A stretch of DNA of 64,000 nt from an uncultured Tenacibaculum sp. GTDB lineage: Bacteria > Bacteroidota > Bacteroidia > Flavobacteriales > Flavobacteriaceae. The stretch is from positions 62,001-126,000 of the forward strand of contig CANMJA010000003.1 in assembly GCA_947498055.1 (NCBI GenBank), given 5' to 3'. The notes beneath the pieces are model-generated. The model worked only from the letters and a program-made list of their open reading frames with translations. It did no database searches and was not told where the DNA came from. Each line of letters opens with the position of its first letter. The first letter of the stretch is position 1. Below, in pieces: positions 18,317-26,070 of this stretch. Both the position numbers and the translations under genes were made by a program.

Positions 18317-19180
18317 TTACTGAAGCTTTACTTCTTTAATTCCTGTTAAAATTTGTTTTATATAATTGGTACTTTCCATTTCTGAATGAATTTCAGAAAA
18401 GTTATTTTCTTCCATCAGTCTTTTAAACTGTGTTAGGTTTTGTATATATTCATTTAATGTTTCAATAACATTTTCTTTATTTTGTTCGAAAATTGGCGCC
18501 CACATATTTGGCGAACTTTTTGCCAAACGAACTGTAGAAGCAAATCCACTACCTGCCATATCAAAAATATCGCGTTCGTTTTTTTCTTTTTCTATTACTG
18601 TTTTTCCTAACATAAAAGAACTAATATGAGACAAGTGAGATACATAAGCGATATGTTTATCATGTGATTTAGCATCCATATAGCGAATTCTCATACCTAG
18701 TTTAGAAAAAATTTCTAATGCTTTTTCTTGTAACTTAAATGCTGTTTTTTCTACTTCACAAATAATATTTGTTTTTCCTTTGTATAAGTTTTTTAACGCA
18801 GCTTTGGGACCAGAAAACTCTGTTCCTGCAATTGGATGCGTTGCTAAAAAATTTCTCCTTTTAGGATGTTTGTCTAAAGCGTTACATATTTTCTCTTTCG
18901 TAGAGCCAACATCTATCACTAAGCAAGAATCTGGTACCATATCTAACACTTCTGAAATAACCTTTATAGAAATATCTACAGGTATAGAAATAATAACGAT
19001 GTCTGCAGTACTTACATCAGAAAAAGATGCTTTTTCATGAATAATATTTAATTCCTTTGCCTCTTGCAATGATTCTTCATTGGTATCAATACCAAATATT
19101 ACCGCATTTTTAAATGCTTCTTGTATATCTAAAGCAAGACTACCTCCTATCAACCCAGTTCCTATTACAAATACGTTCAC
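18317..19180 (-). CDS. tyrA: Prephenate dehydrogenase
   Basis: 287 residues. Converts prephenate to 4-hydroxyphenylpyruvate with NAD(P)+ for tyrosine synthesis. N-terminal Rossmann fold (VIGTGLIGGSLALDI, residues 4-18), prephenate-binding HPIAGTEFSGP with its conserved histidine, and the helical dimerisation domain with SHLSHISSFMLG. Monofunctional: the chorismate mutase activity is on the downstream DAHP synthase. Six nt separate it from the upstream aminotransferase gene. Confidence 0.94.
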   Translation of the reverse strand: MNVFVIGTGLIGGSLALDIQEAFKNAVIFGIDTNEESLQEAKELNIIHEKASFSDVSTADIVIISIPVDISIKVISEVLDMVPDSCLVIDVGSTKEKICNALDKHPKRRNFLATHPIAGTEFSGPKAALKNLYKGKTNIICEVEKTAFKLQEKALEIFSKLGMRIRYMDAKSHDKHIAYVSHLSHISSFMLGKTVIEKEKNERDIFDMAGSGFASTVRLAKSSPNMWAPIFEQNKENVIETLNEYIQNLTQFKRLMEENNFSEIHSEMESTNYIKQILTGIKEVKLQ

Positions 19181-19186
19181 CTTTTC

Positions 19187-20341
19187 TTAATTATAATTTA
19201 CTAATCTATTAATTGCTTCTTTTATTTTTTCTTCATTTACACATAAAGAAAATCGGATATACCCTTCTCCTTTGGTTCCGAAAATGGTTCCTGGAGCTAG
19301 AAAAATTTGATATTCATAAAGTAATTTATCAATAAGTTCTTCTGAATTTATACCTTTAGGTACTTTCGCCCAAACAAACATTCCTGAAGCTGTTTTACTG
19401 TAAGTACATTTTAGTTTTTCTGCTAATAACCAAATAAGCTTGCGTCTTTCATAGTAAATTTCATTTTGCGTATCTATCCAATCAGAAGAAGTTTTCAATG
19501 CAGCAATAGCTCCTTTTTGAATACCATAAAACATACCAGAATCCATTTGTGTTTTTACTTTAAGCACTTGGTGGAGAAAATTTTCATTTCCTAACAACAT
19601 TCCAACACGCCAACCTGCCATATTAAACGTTTTACTTAAAGAATTTAATTCTAAAGCAACTTCTTTAGCTCCCGAAATTTGTAAAATACTTTTAGGAGTT
19701 TTATTTAATATGAAACTGTAAGGATTATCATTTACAATTAAAATAGCATGCTTTTTTGCAAAAGCAACAAGTTTTTTATAGGTAGTTTCAGCAGCTACAG
19801 CACCAGTTGGCATATGCGGATAGTTTACCCACATTATTCTCACATTGGTTAAATCTTCTTTCTCTAATGCTTCAAAATTTGGTTGGTATTCATTCTCTTC
19901 AGATAAATCATAGAAAACAGGTTGTGCTCCTACTAATTTTGTAACGGAAGTATATGTTGGATACCCAGGATTTGGTATTAAAACTTTATCTCCTTCATTT
20001 AAAACAGCTAACGAAATATGTAATATTCCTTCTTTACTCCCCATTAAAGGAAGTACCTCTGTATTAGGGTTTATAGAAACCTCATACTGTTCTTTATAAA
20101 AAGTACTTACAGCATTTCTATACTCTGGAAGCCCTTGGTAACTCTGATATTTATGCGCGGTAGTTTCGTGTAAACTATTTTCTAATGCTTTTACAACAGA
20201 AGGAGGTGGTAGTAAATCTGGACTACCAATACCAATATTTATTATTGATTTTCCTTCTTCTATTAACTTTCTTACTTCTTTTAGTTTTTTAGAAAAGTAG
20301 TACTCTTCAACGGTTTCTAAACGATTTGCAAACTGTATCAT
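19187..20341 (-). CDS. PLP-dependent aminotransferase class I/II
   Basis: 384 residues, fold type I. Motifs: YQSYQGLPEYRNAVSTFY, the PNPGYPTYTSV loop, the NDNPYSF aspartate/tyrosine region and the PLP lysine in NSLSKTFNMAGWRVGM. Position between pheA and tyrA, with a 4-nt overlap with pheA, argues that it transaminates phenylpyruvate and 4-hydroxyphenylpyruvate as the last step to Phe and Tyr. By sequence it is close to LL-diaminopimelate/aspartate aminotransferases, so the aromatic role is inferred from context. Confidence 0.9.
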   Translation of the reverse strand: MIQFANRLETVEEYYFSKKLKEVRKLIEEGKSIINIGIGSPDLLPPPSVVKALENSLHETTAHKYQSYQGLPEYRNAVSTFYKEQYEVSINPNTEVLPLMGSKEGILHISLAVLNEGDKVLIPNPGYPTYTSVTKLVGAQPVFYDLSEENEYQPNFEALEKEDLTNVRIMWVNYPHMPTGAVAAETTYKKLVAFAKKHAILIVNDNPYSFILNKTPKSILQISGAKEVALELNSLSKTFNMAGWRVGMLLGNENFLHQVLKVKTQMDSGMFYGIQKGAIAALKTSSDWIDTQNEIYYERRKLIWLLAEKLKCTYSKTASGMFVWAKVPKGINSEELIDKLLYEYQIFLAPGTIFGTKGEGYIRFSLCVNEEKIKEAINRLVNYN

Positions 20342-21159
20342 AATCTTCCGTTTTTATATTCTCCTAGTATTTTAAAATCATTTGCCATTATTTCTATAAT
20401 TGCTTTTGCTTTTTTATAATCTTCATAATTACCAAATGTTACATCTACAAAAAAGGCATATTTCCAAGGAGTTTCTATTTTGGGTAATGATTGAATTTTG
20501 GTTAAATTTAATCGGCAATCACTCATTACATTTAATATCGCTGCTAAACTTCCTCTTTTATGATCTAACTCAAACTTTAAAGAAGCTTTATTTATATTTT
20601 CATTATTATTAGGCTTTTCTGTTTGAATAATAACAAATCGAGTAACATTGTTTTTAATGGTTTGAATTTCATCTTCAATAATTTCTAGATTGAAAATATC
20701 TGCTGCCATTTTAGGTGCTATGGCAGCTACACCAGCTAATTTTTCTTTGTTAATTCTTTTTGCCACCGCAGAGGTATCTACATCTTCAATTAACTTTATA
20801 TGCTTATGTTGTTTGAAAAATTTTTTACATTGTAATAATGCCATTGGATGTGAACAAACCTCTGATATATCTTCTATTTTTTGATTAGGCAATGCCATTA
20901 AATGGTGATGTATTGGCAAATAATACTCTCCTATAATATGAATGTTATTATAATCTAACAAAGCATAATTGGGTATAATAGAACCTGCTATCGTATTTTC
21001 TATTGCCATAACAGCTTGTTCTGATTTTTTAGTTAATAAACTATCAATAAGAACATCAAATGACAAACATTTATTAATTTCTACTTTATCATCATAAAAT
21101 TTTTCAACTACAATATGATGATTACTACCTTCTATTCCTTGTATGGCTATTTTCTTCAT
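20338..21159 (-). CDS. pheA: Prephenate dehydratase
   Basis: 273 residues: periplasmic-binding-protein-like PDT domain (1-185, with AIENTIAGSIIPNYALL and the NNVTRFVII catalytic Thr-Arg-Phe motif) and a C-terminal ACT domain (about 193-273, LDHKRGSLAAILNVMSDCRLNLTKIQSLP) that binds phenylalanine for feedback inhibition. Converts prephenate to phenylpyruvate. First gene of the operon; its ATG lies only 8 nt after the U-tract of an attenuator-like terminator, so its expression is expected to respond to charged tRNA-Phe. Confidence 0.94.
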   Translation of the reverse strand: MKKIAIQGIEGSNHHIVVEKFYDDKVEINKCLSFDVLIDSLLTKKSEQAVMAIENTIAGSIIPNYALLDYNNIHIIGEYYLPIHHHLMALPNQKIEDISEVCSHPMALLQCKKFFKQHKHIKLIEDVDTSAVAKRINKEKLAGVAAIAPKMAADIFNLEIIEDEIQTIKNNVTRFVIIQTEKPNNNENINKASLKFELDHKRGSLAAILNVMSDCRLNLTKIQSLPKIETPWKYAFFVDVTFGNYEDYKKAKAIIEIMANDFKILGEYKNGRL

Positions 21160-21167
21160 TTTAATGC

Positions 21168-21197
21168 AAAAAAAAAGCCTCGATATTTTCGAGACTT
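21168..21197 (-). terminator. Attenuator terminator of the phe/tyr operon leader
   Basis: On the minus strand AAGTCTCG (21197-21190) folds with CGAGGC (21182-21177), followed by nine U (21176-21168). The 5' arm is perfectly complementary to GAGACTT at 21240-21234, which would form the competing antiterminator. Termination here would stop transcription just before pheA. Confidence 0.85.
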
Positions 21198-21231
21198 CAT
21201 ATTAATATTATTTTTTTCTAAAATTATATTA

Positions 21232-21241
21232 CAAAGTCTCT
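21232..21241 (-). promoter_or_regulatory. Antiterminator arm (region 2) of the phe attenuator
   Basis: AGAGACTTTG on the minus strand. It can pair with region 3 (AAGTCTC, terminator 5' arm) or, with two G-U pairs, with AAGGTTTCT inside the leader peptide codons (region 1). This is the arrangement of a ribosome-mediated attenuator. Confidence 0.75.
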
Positions 21242-21248
21242 GCTCTTA

Positions 21249-21284
21249 CTAAAATAGTAAAAGTAAAAATAGAAACCTTGCCAT
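21249..21284 (-). CDS. Phe attenuator leader peptide MARFLFLLLLF
   Basis: An 11-codon reading frame (ATG GCA AGG TTT CTA TTT ..., stop TAG) between the promoter and the terminator. Three of eleven residues are Phe, one being the last codon before the stop; five are Leu with mixed codons (TTA, CTA, CTT). A ribosome stalled at the Phe codons for lack of charged tRNA-Phe would cover region 1, free region 2 to pair with region 3 and prevent the terminator. The mechanism is known from other bacteria; here it is inferred from the pairing. Confidence 0.8.
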   Translation of the reverse strand: MARFLFLLLLF

Positions 21285-21322
21285 ACGTTTTGTAACGTCA
21301 TAATATCAAACGATTTATGCAA

Positions 21323-21353
21323 CAAATCTATATATTAATTTGTTATAAACAAA
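21323..21353 (-). promoter_or_regulatory. Promoter of the phe/tyr operon
   Basis: Minus-strand TTTG (21353-21350), 19-nt spacer, TAGATTTG (21330-21323), matching the Bacteroidota -33/-7 consensus. Start site expected near 21316, about 32 nt before the leader peptide. I see nothing else between 21354 and the tRNA terminator at 21580. Confidence 0.78.
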
Positions 21354-21579
21354 TTAAAGTAGATTAATTTTTAATTTTTATGATATTAACAATAATTATC
21401 TTTTAAAATAAGAAAAACGTAAAAACTTTTAATTTTTATTTCGGATTATATTTTTAATATAATCACACAACGAAGCTCTAGTTTTCTTCAAAATGACACT
21501 AACCTCTTATTAAAGAAAATATTTTTAAAAAAATACTTTATCATTTTAAGCACCTCTTTTTTACCTTCTCTAAAAAAGA

Positions 21580-21606
21580 AAACCTCTTGAAAAAATCAAG
21601 AGGTTT
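21580..21606 (-). terminator. Terminator of the first tRNA-Asp gene
   Basis: AAACCTCTTGA/TCAAGAGGTTT stem followed on the minus strand by TTCTTTTTT. Confidence 0.85.
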
Positions 21607-21620
21607 ATATTTAATTTTTG

Positions 21621-21694
21621 CGGTCTGGACGGGACTCGAACCCGCGACCCCATGCGTGACAGGCATGTATTCTAACCAACTGAACTACCAGACC
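21621..21694 (-). tRNA. tRNA-Asp (anticodon GTC), copy 1
   Basis: 74 nt cloverleaf on the minus strand: acceptor GGTCTGG/CCAGACC with discriminator G, D-arm TTCAGTTGGTTAGAA, anticodon loop CTGTCAC in CATGC/GCATG, T-arm GCGGGTTCGAGTCCCGT. The GTC anticodon reads Asp codons. CCA is not encoded. Identical in its mature part to the copy at 21800-21873. Confidence 0.97.
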
Positions 21695-21767
21695 GTTGCA
21701 TTTAGCGGGTGCGAATATACAAACTTATTCTTATTAGAAGGTTGTTTTTGAAAAAAAATTAAAAATA

Positions 21768-21798
21768 AAAAAGTCTCTCAAAATTTGAGAGACTTTTT
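21768..21798 (-). terminator. Terminator between the two tRNA-Asp genes
   Basis: AAAAAGTCTCTCAAA/TTTGAGAGACTTTTT stem, then TTATTTTT on the minus strand, 2 nt after copy 2. Confidence 0.88.
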
Positions 21799-21799
21799 G

Positions 21800-21873
21800 C
21801 GGTCTGGACGGGACTCGAACCCGCGACCCCATGCGTGACAGGCATGTATTCTAACCAACTGAACTACCAGACC
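21800..21873 (-). tRNA. tRNA-Asp (anticodon GTC), copy 2
   Basis: Same 74-nt sequence as copy 1. The duplication includes about 25 bp of 5' flank (GCATTTAGCGrGTGCrAATATAC) but not the 3' flank. Each copy has its own terminator with a different stem. Confidence 0.97.
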
Positions 21874-21936
21874 GTTGCATTTAGCGAGTGCAAATATACT
21901 ACCTTTTTTCGCTTCTGCAAAATTTTTTAATTAAAA

Positions 21937-22863
21937 TTACAATTTATTTCTACTTACCATATAGGTTGTAAGTACCTTCTCAAACCCTTCTCTAACATTT
22001 ACAGGCACATAACTTATTTTGTACTGTAAACATTTATTTTTTAATTCTTCAAAAAACAAAGAAACTTCTTTTTTATAACTCTCCTTTACACTATCTGCAT
22101 ATAGGTTTATTTCTTCTTTTGTTTCAACATCTATAAATTTCTTAGGTGTATTTTCAAAGTCAAAATAAAACTCTAACTCATTGTCTATCGTATGAAATAA
22201 AATCACTTCATGTTTATTATGTTTTAAATGTCTTAATGCATCAAAAAGTTCTTCTTGATCTTTAGAAGGCTGAAACATATCTGTAAAAATAAAAATTAAA
22301 GAACGACGATGCATTTTTTCTGCAATTTCATGAAGATATTTGTAAGTATCTGTTTTAGTAGATATTGATTTACTTTTTAAAATATTTTCTAGTTGATTGG
22401 TTAGCAACTTTCTATGCCGATCATTTCCTTTTTCTGGCGCATAATATTCATAGGAGTCAGAATAAATACTTAAACCAACTGCATCTCGTTGTTTTTTCAA
22501 AATTTCTATTAACGAAGCTGCTGCAACAATAGAAAAGCCAATTTTATTTAAATCTTCTAATGTTTGATATTCTTTTAAAGGATAATGCATAGAAGAAGAA
22601 TTATCTAGAATAATATGACATCTAAGATTTGTTTCTTCCTCATATTTTTTAATGTATAATTTTTCCGTTTTTGCAAAAAGCTTCCAATCTATATGCCGAG
22701 TGTTTTCTCCTTTGTTATATAATTTGTGTTCGGAAAACTCCACAGAAAAACCATGAAAAGGACTTTTGTGCATTCCCGTTATAAAACCTTCTACAACCTG
22801 TTTTGCTAGTAAATCTAGGTTTTTAATTTCAGAAGATTGTATTTGTGAAAGTTGCAAACTCAT
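21937..22863 (-). CDS. DUF58 domain protein (vWA-like)
   Basis: 308 residues. Carries the DUF58 core GENTRHIDWKLFAKTEKLYIKKYEEETN (about 53-80) followed by a von Willebrand A-like domain with the MIDAS-type DNSSSM. DUF58 proteins usually sit beside MoxR AAA+ ATPases and Bat proteins and are thought to act in complex assembly or metal insertion; none of those partners is next to it here. It starts 20 nt after the thioredoxin-like lipoprotein gene and is probably co-transcribed with it. Confidence 0.88.
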   Translation of the reverse strand: MSLQLSQIQSSEIKNLDLLAKQVVEGFITGMHKSPFHGFSVEFSEHKLYNKGENTRHIDWKLFAKTEKLYIKKYEEETNLRCHIILDNSSSMHYPLKEYQTLEDLNKIGFSIVAAASLIEILKKQRDAVGLSIYSDSYEYYAPEKGNDRHRKLLTNQLENILKSKSISTKTDTYKYLHEIAEKMHRRSLIFIFTDMFQPSKDQEELFDALRHLKHNKHEVILFHTIDNELEFYFDFENTPKKFIDVETKEEINLYADSVKESYKKEVSLFFEELKNKCLQYKISYVPVNVREGFEKVLTTYMVSRNKL

Positions 22864-22883
22864 TTATAAAGTATCATTAGGTG

Positions 22884-23288
22884 TTAAAGAGTATTATTAA
22901 TACGTGCTATATAGGTTGTTTTAGAATTGGCACCAGTAATTTTGTCAACCAATTTACCATTTTTAAATATTAAAACAGCAGGAATATTTCTAATATTATT
23001 TTTACTTGTAAATTCAGGATTGATATCTACGTTAACCTTATCAATAACAACCTTACCTTTATATTTCTTTCTAAGCTCTTTAATAATTGGAGAAACTGTT
23101 TTACACGGCCCACACCAATTAGCCCAAAAGTATACAACTACTGGTTTTTTAGATTTCGTTATAGCTTCTTCTACAGAAGAAAACACTGCCTTATCTTCTG
23201 TTTCTATTATGGTTTTAACCTTCGAAGATTCAGTTTTGCAAGTTATAAATAACAATGCTACACTTAAGTGGAGTAAATATTTTAACAT
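22884..23288 (-). CDS. Thioredoxin-fold lipoprotein
   Basis: 134 residues: lipoprotein signal (hydrophobic 4-15, lipobox FITC), short linker, then a thioredoxin domain (about 33-134) with an intact active site FWANWCGPCKTVSP and cis-Pro in RNIPAVLIF. Probably a periplasm-facing membrane-anchored thiol oxidoreductase that DsbD could keep reduced. Related to the cytoplasmic thioredoxin encoded just upstream; a terminator separates them, so they are probably independent units despite the tandem order. Confidence 0.9.
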   Translation of the reverse strand: MLKYLLHLSVALLFITCKTESSKVKTIIETEDKAVFSSVEEAITKSKKPVVVYFWANWCGPCKTVSPIIKELRKKYKGKVVIDKVNVDINPEFTSKNNIRNIPAVLIFKNGKLVDKITGANSKTTYIARINNTL

Positions 23289-23302
23289 GATATGTAAAAT
23301 GT

Positions 23303-23336
23303 AAAAAGGCTGTATTAAAATTTAATACAACCTTTT
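23303..23336 (-). terminator. Terminator of trxA
   Basis: AAAAGGTTGTATTAAA/TTTAATACAGCCTTTTT stem-loop with U-tract on the minus strand, between trxA and the lipoprotein gene. Confidence 0.82.
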
Positions 23337-23361
23337 AATATTTAGAATAAAAATATTTATT

Positions 23362-23679
23362 TTATAAAGCAGCATCAATTTTATCTGTATACGCTTTTTT
23401 AGGAGCAGCACCTACTTGTTTAGCTACTACTTCACCATTTTTAAATACTAACACTGTAGGTATATTACGAACACCATATTTTGCTGCAAACTCTTGGTTA
23501 GCGTCTACATCTACCTTACCAACAACTGCCTTTCCTTCATACTCGCTGCTAATTTCATCAATAATAGGTCCAACCATTCTACATGGTCCACACCAGGTTG
23601 CCCAAAAATCTACTAAAACAGGTTTGTCAGATTTTAATACTAATTCTTCAAATGATGTATCTGTAATTTCTAATGCCAT
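23362..23679 (-). CDS. trxA: Thioredoxin
   Basis: 105 residues, the normal thioredoxin length, with DFWATWCGPCRMVGP and RNIPTVLVF. Cytosolic disulfide reductant. I start at MALEITD (23679): the frame extends to an ATG at 23703, but a strong promoter (TTG, 20-nt spacer, TACATTTG at 23714-23707) puts the transcription start near 23699, downstream of that ATG. Candidate electron donor to the DsbD encoded at 5.9 kb. Confidence 0.95.
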   Translation of the reverse strand: MALEITDTSFEELVLKSDKPVLVDFWATWCGPCRMVGPIIDEISSEYEGKAVVGKVDVDANQEFAAKYGVRNIPTVLVFKNGEVVAKQVGAAPKKAYTDKIDAAL

Positions 23680-23706
23680 ATCTTGTCTTTTATGTATTAA
23701 CACCTA

Positions 23707-23737
23707 CAAATGTAAGAATTTATTTCACTTTTATCAA
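23707..23737 (-). promoter_or_regulatory. Promoter of trxA
   Basis: Minus-strand TTG (23737-23735), 20-nt spacer, TACATTTG (23714-23707). One of the best consensus promoters in the window; it decides the trxA start codon. Confidence 0.8.
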
Positions 23738-23822
23738 TGTTGTAGGGATTGGTTTTTTTTATTGAATAATCAATTTTATAAATATATTAAGAATATTTAT
23801 TTTTATTATGATATAATAGTCT

Positions 23823-23830
23823 TAAATTTG
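23823..23830 (+). promoter_or_regulatory. Promoter -7 box (TAAATTTG) for metK
   Basis: Exact TAnnTTTG match; the start site near 23837 falls just before the first helix of the riboswitch-like element. The -33 region is weak. Confidence 0.6.
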
Positions 23831-23837
23831 GGGTCGA

Positions 23838-23915
23838 CTTTAGAGGAAAGATTTGATTTGATTGCAACCTCGTAAAAAAATGCTAAAGCAGTAATGTTTT
23901 GCTTCTTTTACGACC
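23838..23915 (+). promoter_or_regulatory. SAM-II-like riboswitch in the metK leader
   Basis: The leader holds the SAM-II (SAM-alpha) core in order: P1 5' arm GAGG (23843-23846), GATTTG loop, GATTGCAA, P1 3' arm CCTC (23868-23871), then CGTAAAAAAA and TGCTAAAG. The stretch from TTGCA through CGTxAAAA to GCTAAA matches SAM-II aptamers I remember. GCA in the P1 loop can pair with TGC at 23881-23883 as the pseudoknot. An alternative CGTAAAA/TTTTACG hairpin (23871-23877 with 23906-23912) shares a base with P1 and could be the expression platform. SAM-V has a related core and cannot be excluded. Gene context (SAM synthetase) fits feedback by SAM. Confidence 0.65.
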
Positions 23916-23966
23916 AATTTATCTCAATAAAACCCTACTAAAATAATAGATAAAAAAAGAAAATTT

Positions 23967-25220
23967 ATGTCATATTTTTTTACCTCAGAAAGTGTATCTG
24001 AAGGACATCCAGACAAAGTAGCAGATCAAATAAGTGATGCTTTAATTGATAATTTTTTAGCTTTCGATGCAGATGCTAAGGTTGCTTGCGAAACATTAGT
24101 TACTACTGGTCAGGTAGTTTTAGCAGGTGAAGTTAAATCTAAGGCTTATTTAGATGTTCAAAAAATAGCAAGAGATGTTATAAATAAAATAGGATATACC
24201 AAAAGCGAATATATGTTTGATGGTAATTCTTGTGGTGTTTTTTCTGCTATTCACGAACAATCTGATGATATTAACAGAGGAGTAGACAGAGCCAAAAAAG
24301 AAGAGCAAGGTGCTGGTGACCAAGGAATGATGTTTGGTTATGCTACTAATGAAACAGAAAACTTTATGCCTTTGGCATTAGATTTATCGCACTTAATCTT
24401 AAAAGAATTAGCTAGTTTACGTAGAGAAAACAACGAGATTAAGTACTTACGACCAGATGCCAAAAGTCAAGTAACTATTGAATATTCAGACGAGAATGTA
24501 CCTCTAAGAGTGGAAGCAATAGTGGTTTCTACACAGCATGATGATTTTGATGCAGATGAAGCAATGTTGAGTAAGATTAGAGAAGATATTAAAAATATTT
24601 TAATACCAAGAGTAGTTTCAAAATTACCAACTCCAATTCAGGCATTATTCAATGATGATATAAAGTATCACATAAACCCTACAGGAAAGTTTGTTATTGG
24701 TGGACCACATGGAGATACTGGTTTAACTGGAAGAAAAATTATTGTAGACACTTATGGTGGTAAAGGAGCACATGGTGGTGGTGCTTTTTCTGGAAAAGAT
24801 CCAAGTAAAGTAGACAGAAGTGCTGCTTATGCTACCAGACATATAGCTAAAAATTTAGTAGCTGCAGGTGTTGCAGATGAGGTTTTAGTTCAAGTTTCTT
24901 ACGCTATTGGAGTAGTAGAACCAATGGGTATTTTTGTAGACACCTATGGAACTTCTAAAGTTAATTTATCGGACGGAGAAGTGGCTGAAAAAGTTTCACA
25001 AATTTTTGACATGAGACCTCATGCTATAGAAACAAGATTAAAACTACGTACTCCTATGTATAGCGAAACTGCTGCTTATGGACATATGGGAAGAACAAAT
25101 GAAGTAATTTCAAAAACATTTACACAACCAAATGGTGAAAATAAAACAATAGATGTTGAATTATTTACTTGGGAGAAATTAGATTATGTAAATAAAGTTA
25201 AAGACGCTTTTTCTTTATAA
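23967..25220 (+). CDS. metK: S-adenosylmethionine synthetase
   Basis: 417 residues. Makes S-adenosylmethionine from methionine and ATP. All three signatures are present: [11 protein letters not shown] near the N-terminus, the [12 protein letters not shown] loop, and [19 protein letters not shown]. Complete and slightly longer than E. coli MetK, with the loop insertions common in Bacteroidota. Its roughly 130-nt leader carries a SAM-II-like aptamer, so the product probably represses its own synthesis. Monocistronic, ending at a terminator shared with lipB. Confidence 0.97.
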   Translation: MSYFFTSESVSEGHPDKVADQISDALIDNFLAFDADAKVACETLVTTGQVVLAGEVKSKAYLDVQKIARDVINKIGYTKSEYMFDGNSCGVFSAIHEQSDDINRGVDRAKKEEQGAGDQGMMFGYATNETENFMPLALDLSHLILKELASLRRENNEIKYLRPDAKSQVTIEYSDENVPLRVEAIVVSTQHDDFDADEAMLSKIREDIKNILIPRVVSKLPTPIQALFNDDIKYHINPTGKFVIGGPHGDTGLTGRKIIVDTYGGKGAHGGGAFSGKDPSKVDRSAAYATRHIAKNLVAAGVADEVLVQVSYAIGVVEPMGIFVDTYGTSKVNLSDGEVAEKVSQIFDMRPHAIETRLKLRTPMYSETAAYGHMGRTNEVISKTFTQPNGENKTIDVELFTWEKLDYVNKVKDAFSL

Positions 25221-25255
25221 AATATATTTTATTGCAATGTGTTTTTGCAAGCAAA

Positions 25256-25291
25256 TAATAAAAAAACGAGCTTAAAAGCTCGTTTTTTTTA
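25256..25291. terminator. Bidirectional terminator of metK and lipB
   Basis: AAAAAACGAGCTT/AAGCTCGTTTTTTTT. The lipB stop codon (25272-25274) lies in the loop, so the hairpin is partly coding sequence. Confidence 0.88.
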
Positions 25292-25985
25292 TAAATTCAT
25301 CTACCTCAAACAAATTTTTAAAATGTTTTAGTATCTTTTCTTTAATTTCTTCTTGTGGAATTTTTTTTCCTAATTCAGCCTCCATAGAAGTTACTGCTTT
25401 CCCTTTTATTCCGCAAGGTATGATATTGTCAAAGTATCCTAAATTTGTATTTACGTTCAAAGCAAAACCATGCATAGTAACCCACCTACTTGTTCTAATA
25501 CCCATAGCACATATTTTTCTAGCAAAAGGAGTACCAACATCTAACCAAACACCTGTTTCTCCTTCGCTACGCTCTCCTTTTAAACCATATTCATGTATAA
25601 CTTTAATAATTATTTCTTCTAGAAGACGTAAATATTTATGAATATCAGTAAAAAAATTTTCCAAATCTAATATTGGGTATCCAACAATTTGTCCGGGCCC
25701 ATGATAGGTTATATCTCCTCCTCTATTAATTTTATAAAAAGAAGCTCCTTTATCTTTTAATTGCTGCTCGTTTAACAATAAATTACTCATATCTCCACTC
25801 TTACCAAGAGTATATACATGAGGATGTTCAACAAATAAAAAATAATTATTTGTTCTTAATTGTTTCTCTTCTCTCCTGTTTTTAATTTTTAAATCAACTA
25901 TACTTTGAAGTAACTCAGCTTGTAAATCCCACGTAGCCTTATAATCTTTTTGAAATAATTCTACTAAATAGATGTTTTTATTCAT
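25272..25985 (-). CDS. lipB: Octanoyl-(acyl carrier protein) transferase LipB
   Basis: 237 residues. Transfers octanoate from ACP to lipoyl domains, the first step of de novo lipoate synthesis. Shows RGGDITYHGPGQIVGYP, the catalytic lysine in ARKICAMGI and the catalytic cysteine in IIPCGIKGKAVTSM. Residues 30-45 contain a basic insert (KIKNRREEKQLRTN) common in this group. Monocistronic, convergent with metK. Confidence 0.95.
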   Translation of the reverse strand: MNKNIYLVELFQKDYKATWDLQAELLQSIVDLKIKNRREEKQLRTNNYFLFVEHPHVYTLGKSGDMSNLLLNEQQLKDKGASFYKINRGGDITYHGPGQIVGYPILDLENFFTDIHKYLRLLEEIIIKVIHEYGLKGERSEGETGVWLDVGTPFARKICAMGIRTSRWVTMHGFALNVNTNLGYFDNIIPCGIKGKAVTSMEAELGKKIPQEEIKEKILKHFKNLFEVDEFIKKTSF

Positions 25986-26070
25986 ATTTTTGCATAGTAA
26001 TTAGTTTTCTTTTAACAAATTAATAACTGTTAATTGTTTCTGAAAACTTGTAAATTTAAATTAAACCTTT

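Noticed and set aside
23832..23915. Outer stem GGTCG/CGACC closing the metK riboswitch
   Set aside because: The 5' arm overlaps the predicted transcription start near 23837, so it would not be fully transcribed.
25272..25985. LipB suspected of lacking its catalytic cysteine at SRWVTMHGF
   Set aside because: That position is not the catalytic one; the cysteine in IIPCGIKG is the family nucleophile and is present.
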